From assembly GCA_964640325.1 (NCBI GenBank), contig CAZXID010000010.1, forward strand, positions 1 to 61,209: a stretch of DNA of 61,209 nucleotides. The letters run 5' to 3'. This stretch comes from DAOQAU01 sp964640325. GTDB lineage: Bacteria > Cyanobacteriota > Vampirovibrionia > Gastranaerophilales > Gastranaerophilaceae. Both the position numbers and the translations under genes were made by a program. Below, piece by piece: positions 41,832 to 51,188 of this stretch; the stretch's first letter is position 1; every line of letters begins with the position of its first letter. The notes beneath the pieces are model-generated. The model was not told the DNA's origin, searched no databases, and worked only from the letters and a program-made list of their open reading frames with translations.

Positions 41832-41876
41832 TTTTCGAAGTGGGATAAATTAATCTTGCAAAAGGTTAAAGGGGTT

Positions 41877-44372
41877 ATGGAAATAAAACTAAAAACAGAA
41901 CATAGCTTTTCAAAGGGCAGGTTTAGAGCCCGAGAAGAGATTTCTATTCCCAAATTGTCCGAAAAATTTAATAATAGAGAAGAAAGACCTTTTAATTCAG
42001 ATTCATCGAATTTATCATTTAAAGGTCTTTTTTATGTACCCGTAGTAGAAAAAGCAGGGGATGAAGTTGCAAAAATTTTTAATGCAAAAGAAACCATTGC
42101 TTTAGCTAAAAAATATTTGGGTTCTAATTTTGAAAACTTGTACGAAGATCTTAAGTCAAATCCTCTTGCGAAAAATCTTGCCAAAAATATGTTCAATGAT
42201 GAAAATGGCATAGTAACTTTTCATAAAAAAACTTTTTTAAAACTTTTATTGGATGGAATTATATATCCTGTAAAAATTCTTCCTGCAGATATTCTCAACG
42301 GTGTTTTTAGTTTATTGAGAAAGGTTAAGCCACTTGAAAAATGGGCTAATGAAGTTTATGGATCTTCGGCTTTTAAGAAGATACGTCAACGTTCAAAAAT
42401 CGACTCAAAAGTTAATTCTTTACGCGGAGTTTTTGAAACAGTGGAAAAACTTAAGGGAAAAACTGATGATGAAATTTCTTCAATTTTGTTCCAACGTTCT
42501 GTAAAGATGTTTGATGAAAAAACAGGAAGTTATGATACAAAACACGAACGTGCTTTAAACAGAATTGTTTCGGGGATGATTCCTGCTGTTTTTCTTGCGA
42601 ATGATGCTTATAATCTTTCAAGGATGTGTGATGACAATCCAAAAGGTGCGGATAAGGAAAAGAAAGTAAGATTCAGGCAAGAGGTTAGCCGAATTGGTTT
42701 TAATGCTTATTTGATGCTTATAACTTACGGTGCATTGCAAAAATACATAAATAATTCAAAAGCCGGTATTATGCTTATGACTGCCGTTACGGTTCTTTTT
42801 ACGGAAGCTTTTTCAAGGTTAGCCAATGGAAAACATATTGTAAGGCTTTCAAAAGCAAAAGCTCAAGAAATTAACAAAAAACAAGGCAATTCTGATTTTT
42901 CTGCTCAGGCTCCTGCAAAAGAAGAATTTCAACAAGGATATGATTATAAAAAAATGTTATTAAAATCCGATAAAAAGAGAGCTGTTTTCAGCTCATTTAA
43001 AGGAGTTGCGCAGGAGGACAAAGGTAGTGCAAAATCAGAGCAAAAAGCACCGCTATTAAGTCCAAAAACATTATTTAAAGCGTGCCTAATCGCAATATCT
43101 GCAGGTTTTGCAGTAAAAGGGCTAAGATTTATTAATTTGAAAAAATTAAATATAAAAATTAAAGATTCTAAAGGAAAAGAAAAAATTGTTAAAAATGTAG
43201 GGGATTATTTAGATAACGTTATATTTAAGCCTTTTAAGCTTACTTATGAAAAATTAACAATGAACAAAAATAATTCAATTGCAAGAACCGAATTTGACAA
43301 AATAATAGCAAGGTTACGACAACAAGATGTCGGATTTGATGAGTTGGCGGCTAAGTATGAGAAAGTAGTTGCTCAAATAGATGAACAAGCATTAAAAAGC
43401 AATAAATTTTCTAAAGAATATATTAATTTGGGCACAAAAAAGAAAAAGACAAAACCTTTTATTGATTTTGTAATCGCTCCTTTTAAGTTTACCTATGGGG
43501 CAATAGCCTTACCATACAAATTGACTGATAAATTAATCAACGTTGTTTTTTCGCCTTTTATAGAAAAAGCATCTGTTAAAAAGATAATTAAACTTGCTGA
43601 TTCACAGAATAATTTTGATGAATTGGACGCTTTTGTCAAAAAATTTATGACAGGTAAAGACAAAGACAAGTTTATGGAGCGTATATCGAAAATAAGTCTG
43701 CCTGATGAGCAAAAAGAACTTGCTAAGAATATTATTAAAAAAATTACTGAGATTGATTTAAAAAATGAAGACGTAAAAGCTTTACAAAAAAGCATTGACT
43801 TTATTGGAAAAGAAGCCTTGGTAAAAGATTTTAATCCTCAGCATTTTCAAAATTATATAAGGGATAATATTGCAAAAGCTTTTAATGTGGATAATATGTC
43901 AGCACTTTCAAACAGTGAGCTTTCAAATCTTGCAAAAACTTCTGCGACCGCTGCAACTTTATGGTTTTTGATGGCAGATAATTACAATATGGTCATGCTC
44001 AAATCAAACGGCGAGGACAAAGAAGGCGCAAAACTTAAATCAAAAGAACGCTTTGTTCAGGAAATGTCAAGACTTTTTTATCAGACACTTTTGATTGATT
44101 TATTTAATAGCACATTCAGAAGCCAGTATAATAGTTCTCTGTTTGGAATGAGTTGGATTACGACAATAAATACTACTATCGGTGAAATTTTGACAAGAAA
44201 ATCTGTTGGCATGCCTGTGCTTCCTCACACCAGAGACGAACTTATCGAAATGGATAAGAAAAAAGACAATGCAACAGGGTTTGCTAAAGGCTACTATAAT
44301 TTTATGACAAGGCTCACCGGTAAAAAATCCCTTGCAGAGCAGCATCAAGCAAAACAAACAACAAAAAAATAA
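41877..44372 (+). CDS. Large lineage-specific membrane protein with internal duplication and LSFKG motif
   Basis: 831 residues from the ATG at 41877; the frame is open to a TTG at 41856. After a charged N-terminus, LSFKG occurs at residues 46-50. Membrane-like segments lie near 237-255, 275-315, 405-425 and 691-760. Two regions, about 237-328 and 691-788, look homologous: each has an (A/M)-D-x-YN turn, a charged loop, a (R/E)RF-x-QE-x-SR helix and a later hydrophobic stretch ending in an E-x3-R block. The middle is Lys-rich and helical. I know no family; the last residues are QAKQTTKK. The protein seems specific to this lineage. Confidence 0.75.
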   Translation: MEIKLKTEHSFSKGRFRAREEISIPKLSEKFNNREERPFNSDSSNLSFKGLFYVPVVEKAGDEVAKIFNAKETIALAKKYLGSNFENLYEDLKSNPLAKNLAKNMFNDENGIVTFHKKTFLKLLLDGIIYPVKILPADILNGVFSLLRKVKPLEKWANEVYGSSAFKKIRQRSKIDSKVNSLRGVFETVEKLKGKTDDEISSILFQRSVKMFDEKTGSYDTKHERALNRIVSGMIPAVFLANDAYNLSRMCDDNPKGADKEKKVRFRQEVSRIGFNAYLMLITYGALQKYINNSKAGIMLMTAVTVLFTEAFSRLANGKHIVRLSKAKAQEINKKQGNSDFSAQAPAKEEFQQGYDYKKMLLKSDKKRAVFSSFKGVAQEDKGSAKSEQKAPLLSPKTLFKACLIAISAGFAVKGLRFINLKKLNIKIKDSKGKEKIVKNVGDYLDNVIFKPFKLTYEKLTMNKNNSIARTEFDKIIARLRQQDVGFDELAAKYEKVVAQIDEQALKSNKFSKEYINLGTKKKKTKPFIDFVIAPFKFTYGAIALPYKLTDKLINVVFSPFIEKASVKKIIKLADSQNNFDELDAFVKKFMTGKDKDKFMERISKISLPDEQKELAKNIIKKITEIDLKNEDVKALQKSIDFIGKEALVKDFNPQHFQNYIRDNIAKAFNVDNMSALSNSELSNLAKTSATAATLWFLMADNYNMVMLKSNGEDKEGAKLKSKERFVQEMSRLFYQTLLIDLFNSTFRSQYNSSLFGMSWITTINTTIGEILTRKSVGMPVLPHTRDELIEMDKKKDNATGFAKGYYNFMTRLTGKKSLAEQHQAKQTTKK

Positions 44373-44468
44373 TTTGCCGGTTACTAAAACTACAAATTTA
44401 TTTACAATTTAATTAATTTAAAATGTTTGATGTTAAAATGTTTGTGTGGGATATTTTGAGGGTTTTAA

Positions 44469-46823
44469 TTGAAAAAAGATTTTCACAAAAGCAAATACGG
44501 TTTGTCGCTTGGAGTTGCCTTGCTGCTTTCGCAATTTACGGTTTTTGGCGGTGATTTTTTTGACAACAATCTCCTTAAGGTTGATTTGAATAAAACTTCG
44601 CCCACAAGTGTTAAGGTGACTTTATACACAAAAAACCCTTACAAAGAAATGTTGAGCGTTAATAAGAAAAGTGATTTTCAGTACGTAATTCTTCTTCCTG
44701 AAACAGTTAGTTCAATTACATCCAAGCCTTCTTTGGCCTCGACTTCAGATGTTATTCAAAATATAGAAGTTAAAACTCAGCAACTTACCCAAGATGTTGC
44801 AAAAGGCTATACAAAAATAATAATTTCAACAAACAAGCCCGTTGAAATAGTTGCTCAAAATCAAGTTTTAAATACTTCAGATTATAAAGTTACAGAATCT
44901 GATTACAAAGAACTTATAGCACAGGCGGGCAAAAAACCCGTTGCGCAAAAAATGTCCGCAACTGCATCGACGGCAACGCCTACTAAAAAACCAGAGCCAA
45001 AGAAAGAAGCAACAATAGCTAAAAAACCTGTACAACAAGCCCCAAGTGCTTCAAAACAAACGGTTAAAAAGCAGGTAGTTACCGCTGTTAAGCAAAAACC
45101 TGTGACCAAACCGAGTGCCCAAAAAGTTGTTGAGCAAAAGCCTGCAACAAAGCCTGTTGAGGCAATATCTACTCAAGCCGCCACTCAGTCGGTGACTGAA
45201 AAACCGGCAACAAACATTTTAACAACTACAGTTCAGCCACCGGTTGAACAAACAGCACCAACACTTCCTGACAAAACACAAATGCCGGTTGAAGAAACAC
45301 CTGTTCAAAAAATTATTAATATTATAAAGGCAAACCTGACAATGTTTGCAGGAGGAGCACTTTTAATTCCGTTAATTTTGCTTTTATTTTTTATGAAAAA
45401 AGGCAAAAAGCCTGTTTCTGAAATAAAAGAAGAATTAACAAAACAGGAAATTAAGCCAAATATTCAAGAGCCGCAAGAAGAAATTATTGATGAAGATTTA
45501 ACCGAAGAGGAGCTTCCAAGCGAAGACGAAATAATTTCGCTGCAGGGAGATTCAAAAATTGACAAAAAAGAAGAAATTGACACTCTTTTTAATCAAGATA
45601 CCGTAAATGATATTTTAACAAAAGAACATCAAAAACAGATTGAAGACACATATATTGATGAGCAACAAGTTGACAAAGTTGTTCAGGAAGTATCACAAGA
45701 GATAACAGAGGAAAAATCGGAAGAAACTGCAGAAGAACCCGAAGAAGAACCTCATGTAGAACCAGCAGAAGAGCCAAAGGAAGAGATTTTTGAACAAAAA
45801 TCAGAATCTATTGAAGAGCTTTCTCCTTTGCCTGAAACGGAAATCTCTTCTCTTGAAAATTTTGAGCCGTTTGAAACTTTTGGGGAAACAGAGCTAAAGG
45901 AGGAGGTTCAGGAACAGGGAGCCCAAGAATCGGAAGAAATCATAGAAAACTTGGAAGAAGAAACGATTGATTTGCCCGAAATTGAGCCCGAACTTGAACA
46001 ACAAGAAATTATTGAAAAGGAAGAAAATGTATTGTCTGAAAATTTGTCTGACGTTGCTGATTTAGAAGAATTTTTAGAAGTAAAAGAAGAAATTGTTGAA
46101 AGTGAAGAATCTGAACAATCGCAAATGCAAGAAACATTGTTTGAAGGGGTAGATTTGGAATCTTTATCTTTTGAAGAACCGCTTTCTCCCGTTCAGGAGC
46201 CTGCCGAAGAACCTGTTTCTGAGCCACAGGGACAAATTCAAGAACTATCCTCGTTTGAAGCCCTTGCTTCATTGGATGAAATCACTGAAGAAAAAATCGA
46301 ACCTGAAGCAATTGAAGCAATTGAAAAAATTGAAGAATTAACCACACTTGAGGATATTACAGCCCAAGAGCTTTCGCAAATAAATTCTACAACTTCATTA
46401 GATGAGTTTGAGACCGCAGAAGAGGAGGCGCCTCAAAAACACGATGACGAATTAGTCGAAGAACTTTTTGAACAAGAAGAAGAAACTTTTTTTGAACAAG
46501 ATGCCGTTGATGAAGAAGAAGTCGAAAGAAAAGAAAATGAAATTTTGTTGAACAGTTTAGGTTTAAAAAGCCGTTCCGAATTTGCCGTTGATTGTGAAAA
46601 AGGCTTTCATCTTGTTGATTTTGAAGGTTCAACCGCACTTATCGGCTATATTAACGAAGAAATTTTTGTGTTGAAAAGATTTGACGAAACAGTCAAGTCG
46701 CAGCTCCAAGTCAGATTGAGCGAACGAAAATCGGATAAAGAAGATTACATGGTAAAAGCAGGCAGCTTTAAGGCTATTATTGAAGTGAGTCCTTATAACA
46801 TGGAATTAGTAATTGAACTGTAA
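44469..46823 (+). CDS. FimV-like exported/membrane protein with AMIN-like domain and acidic cytoplasmic region
   Basis: 784 residues. A signal-like N-terminus (1-27, LSLGVALLLSQFTVFGG) is followed by an AMIN-like beta domain (about 30-145), a Lys/Pro/Thr/Ala-rich linker (150-270), one transmembrane helix near 289-310 (NLTMFAGGALLIPLILLLFF) and a long Glu-rich acidic stretch (about 320-685). A small folded C-terminal domain (about 690-784) closes it. This order, periplasmic part, helix, acidic cytoplasmic tail, resembles FimV-type polar/pilus proteins. The start is TTG at 44469 with GAGGG 7 nt upstream. Its TAA overlaps the next ATG (TAATG), so the lipoprotein gene is translationally coupled. 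Confidence 0.75.
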   Translation: MKKDFHKSKYGLSLGVALLLSQFTVFGGDFFDNNLLKVDLNKTSPTSVKVTLYTKNPYKEMLSVNKKSDFQYVILLPETVSSITSKPSLASTSDVIQNIEVKTQQLTQDVAKGYTKIIISTNKPVEIVAQNQVLNTSDYKVTESDYKELIAQAGKKPVAQKMSATASTATPTKKPEPKKEATIAKKPVQQAPSASKQTVKKQVVTAVKQKPVTKPSAQKVVEQKPATKPVEAISTQAATQSVTEKPATNILTTTVQPPVEQTAPTLPDKTQMPVEETPVQKIINIIKANLTMFAGGALLIPLILLLFFMKKGKKPVSEIKEELTKQEIKPNIQEPQEEIIDEDLTEEELPSEDEIISLQGDSKIDKKEEIDTLFNQDTVNDILTKEHQKQIEDTYIDEQQVDKVVQEVSQEITEEKSEETAEEPEEEPHVEPAEEPKEEIFEQKSESIEELSPLPETEISSLENFEPFETFGETELKEEVQEQGAQESEEIIENLEEETIDLPEIEPELEQQEIIEKEENVLSENLSDVADLEEFLEVKEEIVESEESEQSQMQETLFEGVDLESLSFEEPLSPVQEPAEEPVSEPQGQIQELSSFEALASLDEITEEKIEPEAIEAIEKIEELTTLEDITAQELSQINSTTSLDEFETAEEEAPQKHDDELVEELFEQEEETFFEQDAVDEEEVERKENEILLNSLGLKSRSEFAVDCEKGFHLVDFEGSTALIGYINEEIFVLKRFDETVKSQLQVRLSERKSDKEDYMVKAGSFKAIIEVSPYNMELVIEL

Positions 46824-47995
46824 TGAAATTTAAATATTTTTTAGTTTTATTTTTTACAATATTTTTAATAAGCGGCTGTACAAAACAACCTCAAAAGATA
46901 GTGCTAAAATTCAGTTCTTGGGGCTCACAGTCCGAGATCGCTATTATAAAACCGATTTTGGCTGATTTTGAAAAAGAAAATCCTGATATAAAAATTGAAT
47001 TTATGCATATCCCGCAGAATTATTTTCAAAAGCTTCATCTGCTTTTTGCTTCAAATTTGGCACCCGATGTGATTTTTATAAATAATTTGTATTTACCGAT
47101 TTATGCAGATGCAGGGTTGCTTGATATTCTAAACGAAAAAGTTGATGAAAAAATTTTTTATAGAAAAGCCATCGACACGCTGACTTATAAAAACAATTTG
47201 TATGCTGTGCCGCGTGATGTTTCTAATCTTGTATTTTTTATCAATAAGGATATTTTTGACAGATATAAGGTCCCTTATCCGAGCAAATATTGGAGTTTTA
47301 ACGATTTTCTTGTGCTTGCAAAAAGGACAACAAAAGATACAAATAATGACGGCAAAACAGATATTTGGGGCGTAAGCTTTGAAGAAGACTTATTCTTTTA
47401 TCTGCCTTACTTGATGAGCGAAGGCGGAGGTGTTTTATCAGACGATTTAAAACATTTGATAATTAATTCTCCACAAAGTCAAAAAGGGCTTAATTTTTAC
47501 GCTGACTTGAAAAATAAATATAAAGTCGCTCCAAAAAAATCCGAAAGCGCAAGTGCTACAATGGCCCAATTGTTTTTGCAAGGAAAACTCGCAATGCATC
47601 TTTCCGGCCGCTGGCTTGTGCCAAAATACAGACAAGAAGCAAAATTTAACTGGGGGGTGGTTAACTTCCCCAGAGGTGACAAAGGAAACATTGTTCCGAT
47701 GGATTCTTCAGGCTGGGCAATTCCTAAGTCGTCAAAACACAAAGAAGAAGCTTTGAGATTGATAAAATTTTTATCATCAAAAAGTAGCATAGAAAAAATG
47801 ACAAAAAGTGGATTGATTGTTCCTGCAAGGATTGACGTAGCCCAGGGCGAATTTTTGCAAGACAAAAATTCGCCCTATAATAAAATTTTTGTCGACGTAA
47901 TCAAAACTTCTAAAAAGACGCCGGTATCAACTAATTACAGTGAAATCCAAGATGACCTGAAAGAAAAAAACCAAAGTCTTTTTAATCAGCCTTAA
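46823..47995 (+). CDS. Lipoprotein solute-binding protein, family 1
   Basis: 390 residues. A lipoprotein signal ends in LISGC with Cys19 as the acylation site. SBP family 1 features follow: KFSSWGSQSEIAIIKPILAD, FEKENPDIKIEFMHIP, NLAPDVIFINNLYLP and the WAIPKSSKHKEEALRLIKF block. It is homologous to the SBP at 19330-20550. No permease or ATPase gene follows. Coupling to the FimV-like gene (1-nt overlap) suggests an envelope complex rather than, or as well as, transport. The 3' end overlaps the convergent HNH gene by 14 nt. Confidence 0.85.
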   Translation: MKFKYFLVLFFTIFLISGCTKQPQKIVLKFSSWGSQSEIAIIKPILADFEKENPDIKIEFMHIPQNYFQKLHLLFASNLAPDVIFINNLYLPIYADAGLLDILNEKVDEKIFYRKAIDTLTYKNNLYAVPRDVSNLVFFINKDIFDRYKVPYPSKYWSFNDFLVLAKRTTKDTNNDGKTDIWGVSFEEDLFFYLPYLMSEGGGVLSDDLKHLIINSPQSQKGLNFYADLKNKYKVAPKKSESASATMAQLFLQGKLAMHLSGRWLVPKYRQEAKFNWGVVNFPRGDKGNIVPMDSSGWAIPKSSKHKEEALRLIKFLSSKSSIEKMTKSGLIVPARIDVAQGEFLQDKNSPYNKIFVDVIKTSKKTPVSTNYSEIQDDLKEKNQSLFNQP

Positions 47996-49016
47996 TGCCG
48001 GTTGTTGGAATTTCAAGTTTAATTAACCCTTGAGATTCATTTTTTAGAGTTTGTTTAATAGCTTCAGGATACCAAGAAAATTCGTACATTTTTTTACTTT
48101 TTATAATCTCAATAACTCTATTTATATATTTTTGAATATTTTGCAGCATTTTTGGATTCATTTCTAACCATTGTTGTAATGGCATATTTCCTCTTCTTCC
48201 GTTGCAGTCTTTGCATTCTAAGATATAATTTACGGAATCATTTGCACCATTTAATGATTTCGGATGAACATGTTCAATGGTTGCAAGAGATGGAGAAACA
48301 AGTCTTTGGCCGATTTCGGTCGAGCTTCTGTCAGCGTATTTTACAATAAAGGCATCAATGTCATTGCTAGATGTTTCTAACTCGCTTGCTTTTTTTAGAA
48401 TTTTATCAAATACATCTTGTTCGGGAATTACTTCTTTCAGATTTTCGAGTTTACTAATAAATATTTTTCTTTTAAATCTGATATGATCACGTTCATCGTA
48501 AATTATGCTTTTGGCTTCGTTTGTTATTTGCCCGATTTTTCTGAAAGATTCGGGTGGGAGTTCTTTTTTGTAAAGTTCTATTTCTCCAATAGCGGATAAT
48601 TGCCTTTTTTGTAGATTAGATAGGCTTTTGCGCATTATTTTACTTAACAATTCCTGTAATGTCAGTTTAGGATATTCTTTGCTTAAGTTTTTTAATATCT
48701 CAAATACAGATTTTTCTGTTTTATTCAAGCTGTCTTGAAAATTTGAAATGGCTTTTAAGGCTATGGTTGAGTTGCCGGATAATACTTTTTCTGTAAGTAT
48801 GTTGGTAAATTCGTCGGGTGTGACCATAAATTTTCCGCAGCAGGCGCAAGGTATTTTTTTGACATTTATAAAGGGGAGTCTTCCGGTAAAATTTACGGTA
48901 TCAGATTTTAACGCCCCTTTGACACTTGTAGGCGTGCGATAAAGGCTATTACTTACTAAGTTGGAAGTAATAACACTTTTTAAACCTTGATTTTTTACCA
49001 CACAAAAATGATTCAT
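47982..49016 (-). CDS. HNH-type nuclease-like protein with N-terminal VNFTG motif (paralogue 1)
   Basis: 344 residues. VNFTG is at 41-45, then a zinc-knuckle-like C-x-CC-G-x3-M cluster at 57-64 (CACCGKFM), a helical middle, and a C-terminal HNH fold: IEHVHP at 247-252, Asn263 in SVNYILEC, then Cys268-x2-Cys271-Asn272 and RRGN at 274-277. HNH enzymes cleave DNA with one metal; the His, Asn and Asn/His positions fit. It shares KYADRSSTEIGQRL and the C-terminal WYPEAI block with the paralogue at 49094-50434. No signal peptide. The target and role are unknown. Confidence 0.78.
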   Translation of the reverse strand: MNHFCVVKNQGLKSVITSNLVSNSLYRTPTSVKGALKSDTVNFTGRLPFINVKKIPCACCGKFMVTPDEFTNILTEKVLSGNSTIALKAISNFQDSLNKTEKSVFEILKNLSKEYPKLTLQELLSKIMRKSLSNLQKRQLSAIGEIELYKKELPPESFRKIGQITNEAKSIIYDERDHIRFKRKIFISKLENLKEVIPEQDVFDKILKKASELETSSNDIDAFIVKYADRSSTEIGQRLVSPSLATIEHVHPKSLNGANDSVNYILECKDCNGRRGNMPLQQWLEMNPKMLQNIQKYINRVIEIIKSKKMYEFSWYPEAIKQTLKNESQGLIKLEIPTTGIKAD

Positions 49017-49093
49017 ATATTATTAAAGTATTTAGATTATTTTTTATTGTTTGAATTTAATAAAAAATTTAAAAATATTTACAGTATACTAAT

Positions 49094-50434
49094 TTATTTA
49101 CCCAAATTAATAACCTGCATGTACATTTTTTCCGGAAGCGTTCGCCTTCTTTCATCCAAGTCCACAACCATTTTATTTTTTAGTGATGAGGTGTCCAGCT
49201 TGATAGCTCCATTTGATTCTTTTGCTAACGATTCTGAAATTGCCTGCGGATACCATTCATAGCCTTCTATTTTACCCTGATTTATAAGTTTTATAACTTC
49301 ATTAATATGTTTTTGAATATTTTTAATCATGTTTTTATGTTTTTTTATCCACAGGTGCATAGGCGTGTTTCCTCTGGTGTTGTTGCATCTTGAACATTCC
49401 AGCATATAATTTGTAGCATCATTAAAGCCTCTGGGCAGTCCTTTAGTGGGGTTTTTCGGTCTTACATGTTCAATTGAAGAAACAGAAGGCATAAGCAGTC
49501 TTTGCCCTATTTCTTTTGAAGTTTTATCAGAATATTTTAGGATAAATGCACTAATATTATTTCCGGGTTTTGGCATTTTTTTGATTAATTTTATTATTTC
49601 TTTGGCAACATCTTTTTCTGGTAAAGCTTCATATAATCTGTTAGCTTCTTTTGTAATTTTTTCATAATCAAAATTCAGCAGAGCCTTGTTAAATTTCCCA
49701 AGAAAATAGTCCAATTTGGGTAAAGATTCTAAAGATAATCTTTCTCTTGTTTTATAAATTTTATCGGATATTGTCCAGCCTTTGTTTCTTAAATTTAGGC
49801 TTTGGTTTGATATATCTTCTTGGAAGAGTTGTTGAAAATTTTTATCAGGAAATTTTCGGTGTAGTTTTTTTAGGTGTTGAAAAATACTTTTTTCAAATGG
49901 GTGCATACTGTTTTCAAAATGGGCTAGAGTCCTGAAAAGTTTTTTTGCATATTGCATAGGTGTTAATTTTCTGTACCTTACGCCCAAGAATTTATCTGAT
50001 TCGGCTTTTACTAATTTCAAGAGCTCATCATATGTTTTGTCGGGGTAAAGCCTGTGGAATTTTATTAATAAATTATAATGCATTTGTTCTATGGTATTCA
50101 TGTGCTTTCGATTTTTTCTAAGCAATTTTATAGCTGTTTCAGTAGAGTTTAATTTCGGTTCGGGGAGCCAGTTTATACCTTTAAAAACCTTTTGTGAAAT
50201 CATTTTAATTCCGCAACATGGACAAGAAATAAAGCTTACTTGCTTTCTGAAATCCAGTTGTAAAAATTTTTTTATAGGAATTATGTTGCCGGTAAAATTA
50301 ATTCTGTTTTGGCTTGTTTTAACGAATATATCCGGCAAACTCAATGCAAAGTAAGGCTTAGGCTCAATTAATCGGTTGTTTTTTAATTGCTGCCTGGTAT
50401 TTGAATTATATGCCCCAAGTAAAAACACTTTCAT
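49094..50434 (-). CDS. HNH-type nuclease-like protein with N-terminal INFTG motif (paralogue 2)
   Basis: 446 residues. INFTG is at 45-49, then the C-x-CC-G-x3-M cluster at 71-78 (CPCCGIKM). Helical repeats (about 90-330) include two similar segments that may be an internal duplication (LLIKFHRLYPDKTYDELLKL and HLKKLHRKFPDKNFQQLFQE). The HNH fold (about 338-375) has IEHVRP, NYMLECSRCNNTRGN. It is about 100 residues longer than its neighbour, mostly because of this helical part. It is tandem with paralogue 1 with a 77-nt gap. No Shine-Dalgarno; a TTGACA-16-TATATA promoter lies at 50453-50480. Confidence 0.78.
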   Translation of the reverse strand: MKVFLLGAYNSNTRQQLKNNRLIEPKPYFALSLPDIFVKTSQNRINFTGNIIPIKKFLQLDFRKQVSFISCPCCGIKMISQKVFKGINWLPEPKLNSTETAIKLLRKNRKHMNTIEQMHYNLLIKFHRLYPDKTYDELLKLVKAESDKFLGVRYRKLTPMQYAKKLFRTLAHFENSMHPFEKSIFQHLKKLHRKFPDKNFQQLFQEDISNQSLNLRNKGWTISDKIYKTRERLSLESLPKLDYFLGKFNKALLNFDYEKITKEANRLYEALPEKDVAKEIIKLIKKMPKPGNNISAFILKYSDKTSKEIGQRLLMPSVSSIEHVRPKNPTKGLPRGFNDATNYMLECSRCNNTRGNTPMHLWIKKHKNMIKNIQKHINEVIKLINQGKIEGYEWYPQAISESLAKESNGAIKLDTSSLKNKMVVDLDERRRTLPEKMYMQVINLGK

Positions 50435-50440
50435 AACTGT

Positions 50441-50480
50441 ATTATAAACGTTTATATATTTTTTTAAACTGCTATGTCAA
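50441..50480 (-). promoter_or_regulatory. Promoter and 14-bp palindrome before HNH paralogue 2
   Basis: On the minus strand TTGACA (50475-50480), 16-nt spacer, TATATA (50453-50458). Further down, TATAAT (50441-50446) stands exactly 6 nt before the ATG. The palindrome tataaacgtttata (50443-50456) overlaps both -10 candidates and could be an operator. Confidence 0.5.
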
Positions 50481-50662
50481 GAAAAATTTACAATAAAACA
50501 AATTATTTTTTAAAAGCCAGTGTTTACAGGTGTTTATTGTTAATATTCAGGGAATTATTGTTTTTAAAATCTTAATATTTATTAATATAATACAGAAATA
50601 GGATTTCAAAGTTATGAAATATAATTTATAATCAGGTAGGTCCTTTAAAATGAGGTATAGTT

Positions 50663-50935
50663 ATGGGTTTTAATATTAATCCTCCAAGCAATAAGCCGAT
50701 AATAAGAGAGGCTGCAAACATGCAAAATGATGGGGGTGCGGGAAATTTAGGCTATTTTGAATCAGGTGAAAGAGAAAAAAAACAGGAAAGCATTTTCATA
50801 CCCGAAAGCGAAGGTGATACTTTTAAGAAGGAAGGGGATATTGAATTTCACGATGAGCCCTTTTCTTTTTCCAAATTTATCGCCAATATTATTTTTTCTT
50901 TAAAAGAATGGATTAAGAAGATTTTTAATTTGTAA
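50663..50935 (+). CDS. Small hypothetical protein with amphipathic C-terminus
   Basis: 90 residues. The N-terminus (MGFNINPPSNKPIIREAA) is polar, the middle acidic, and the C-terminus (about 68-90, FSKFIANIIFSLKEWIKKIF) an amphipathic or membrane-associated helix with two Trp/Lys-rich turns. A GAGGT site precedes the ATG. No family recognised. It is in a run of lineage-specific genes. Existence as a real gene is likely but not certain. Confidence 0.55.
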   Translation: MGFNINPPSNKPIIREAANMQNDGGAGNLGYFESGEREKKQESIFIPESEGDTFKKEGDIEFHDEPFSFSKFIANIIFSLKEWIKKIFNL

Positions 50936-51039
50936 CAAAATATTTCAATTTTATTAAAAATTTGAGTAAAAAAGGAAATTTTTAAAATTTAGGGAACTTT
51001 ATTATAGTATAAAGCTCTCTCTTCTTATTTAAACGGACA

Positions 51040-51069
51040 GGCCTTGAACAATTTCAAGGTCTTTTTTTT
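51040..51069 (+). terminator. Intrinsic terminator (plus strand)
   Basis: Nine-pair stem ggccttgaa/ttcaaggtc with one G-U pair, 4-nt loop, then eight T residues. It is about 105 nt after the small gene at 50663 and 120 nt before the HicA-like gene. A weak -10-like TATAGT at 51003-51008 could start a transcript of about 60 nt ending here. Confidence 0.75.
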
Positions 51070-51188
51070 GCCAAGCGAGCATAAGCCCGAACGAATTACA
51101 CATTAATAATTGTAAATTTTTGTATTTTCTCTTGTCTGCTTTGTCAATTTCAAATTTTCAGCTTTTTTAAAAAAGAAAAGGTAGATTA

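Noticed and set aside
41635..41876. Riboswitch or small RNA in the A+T-rich gap before the 831-aa gene
   Set aside because: No stable stems or known aptamer pattern seen, only a promoter.
47982..50434. Restriction-modification system or prophage island
   Set aside because: HNH genes have no methylase, specificity, terminase or integrase neighbours; base composition looks like the surroundings.
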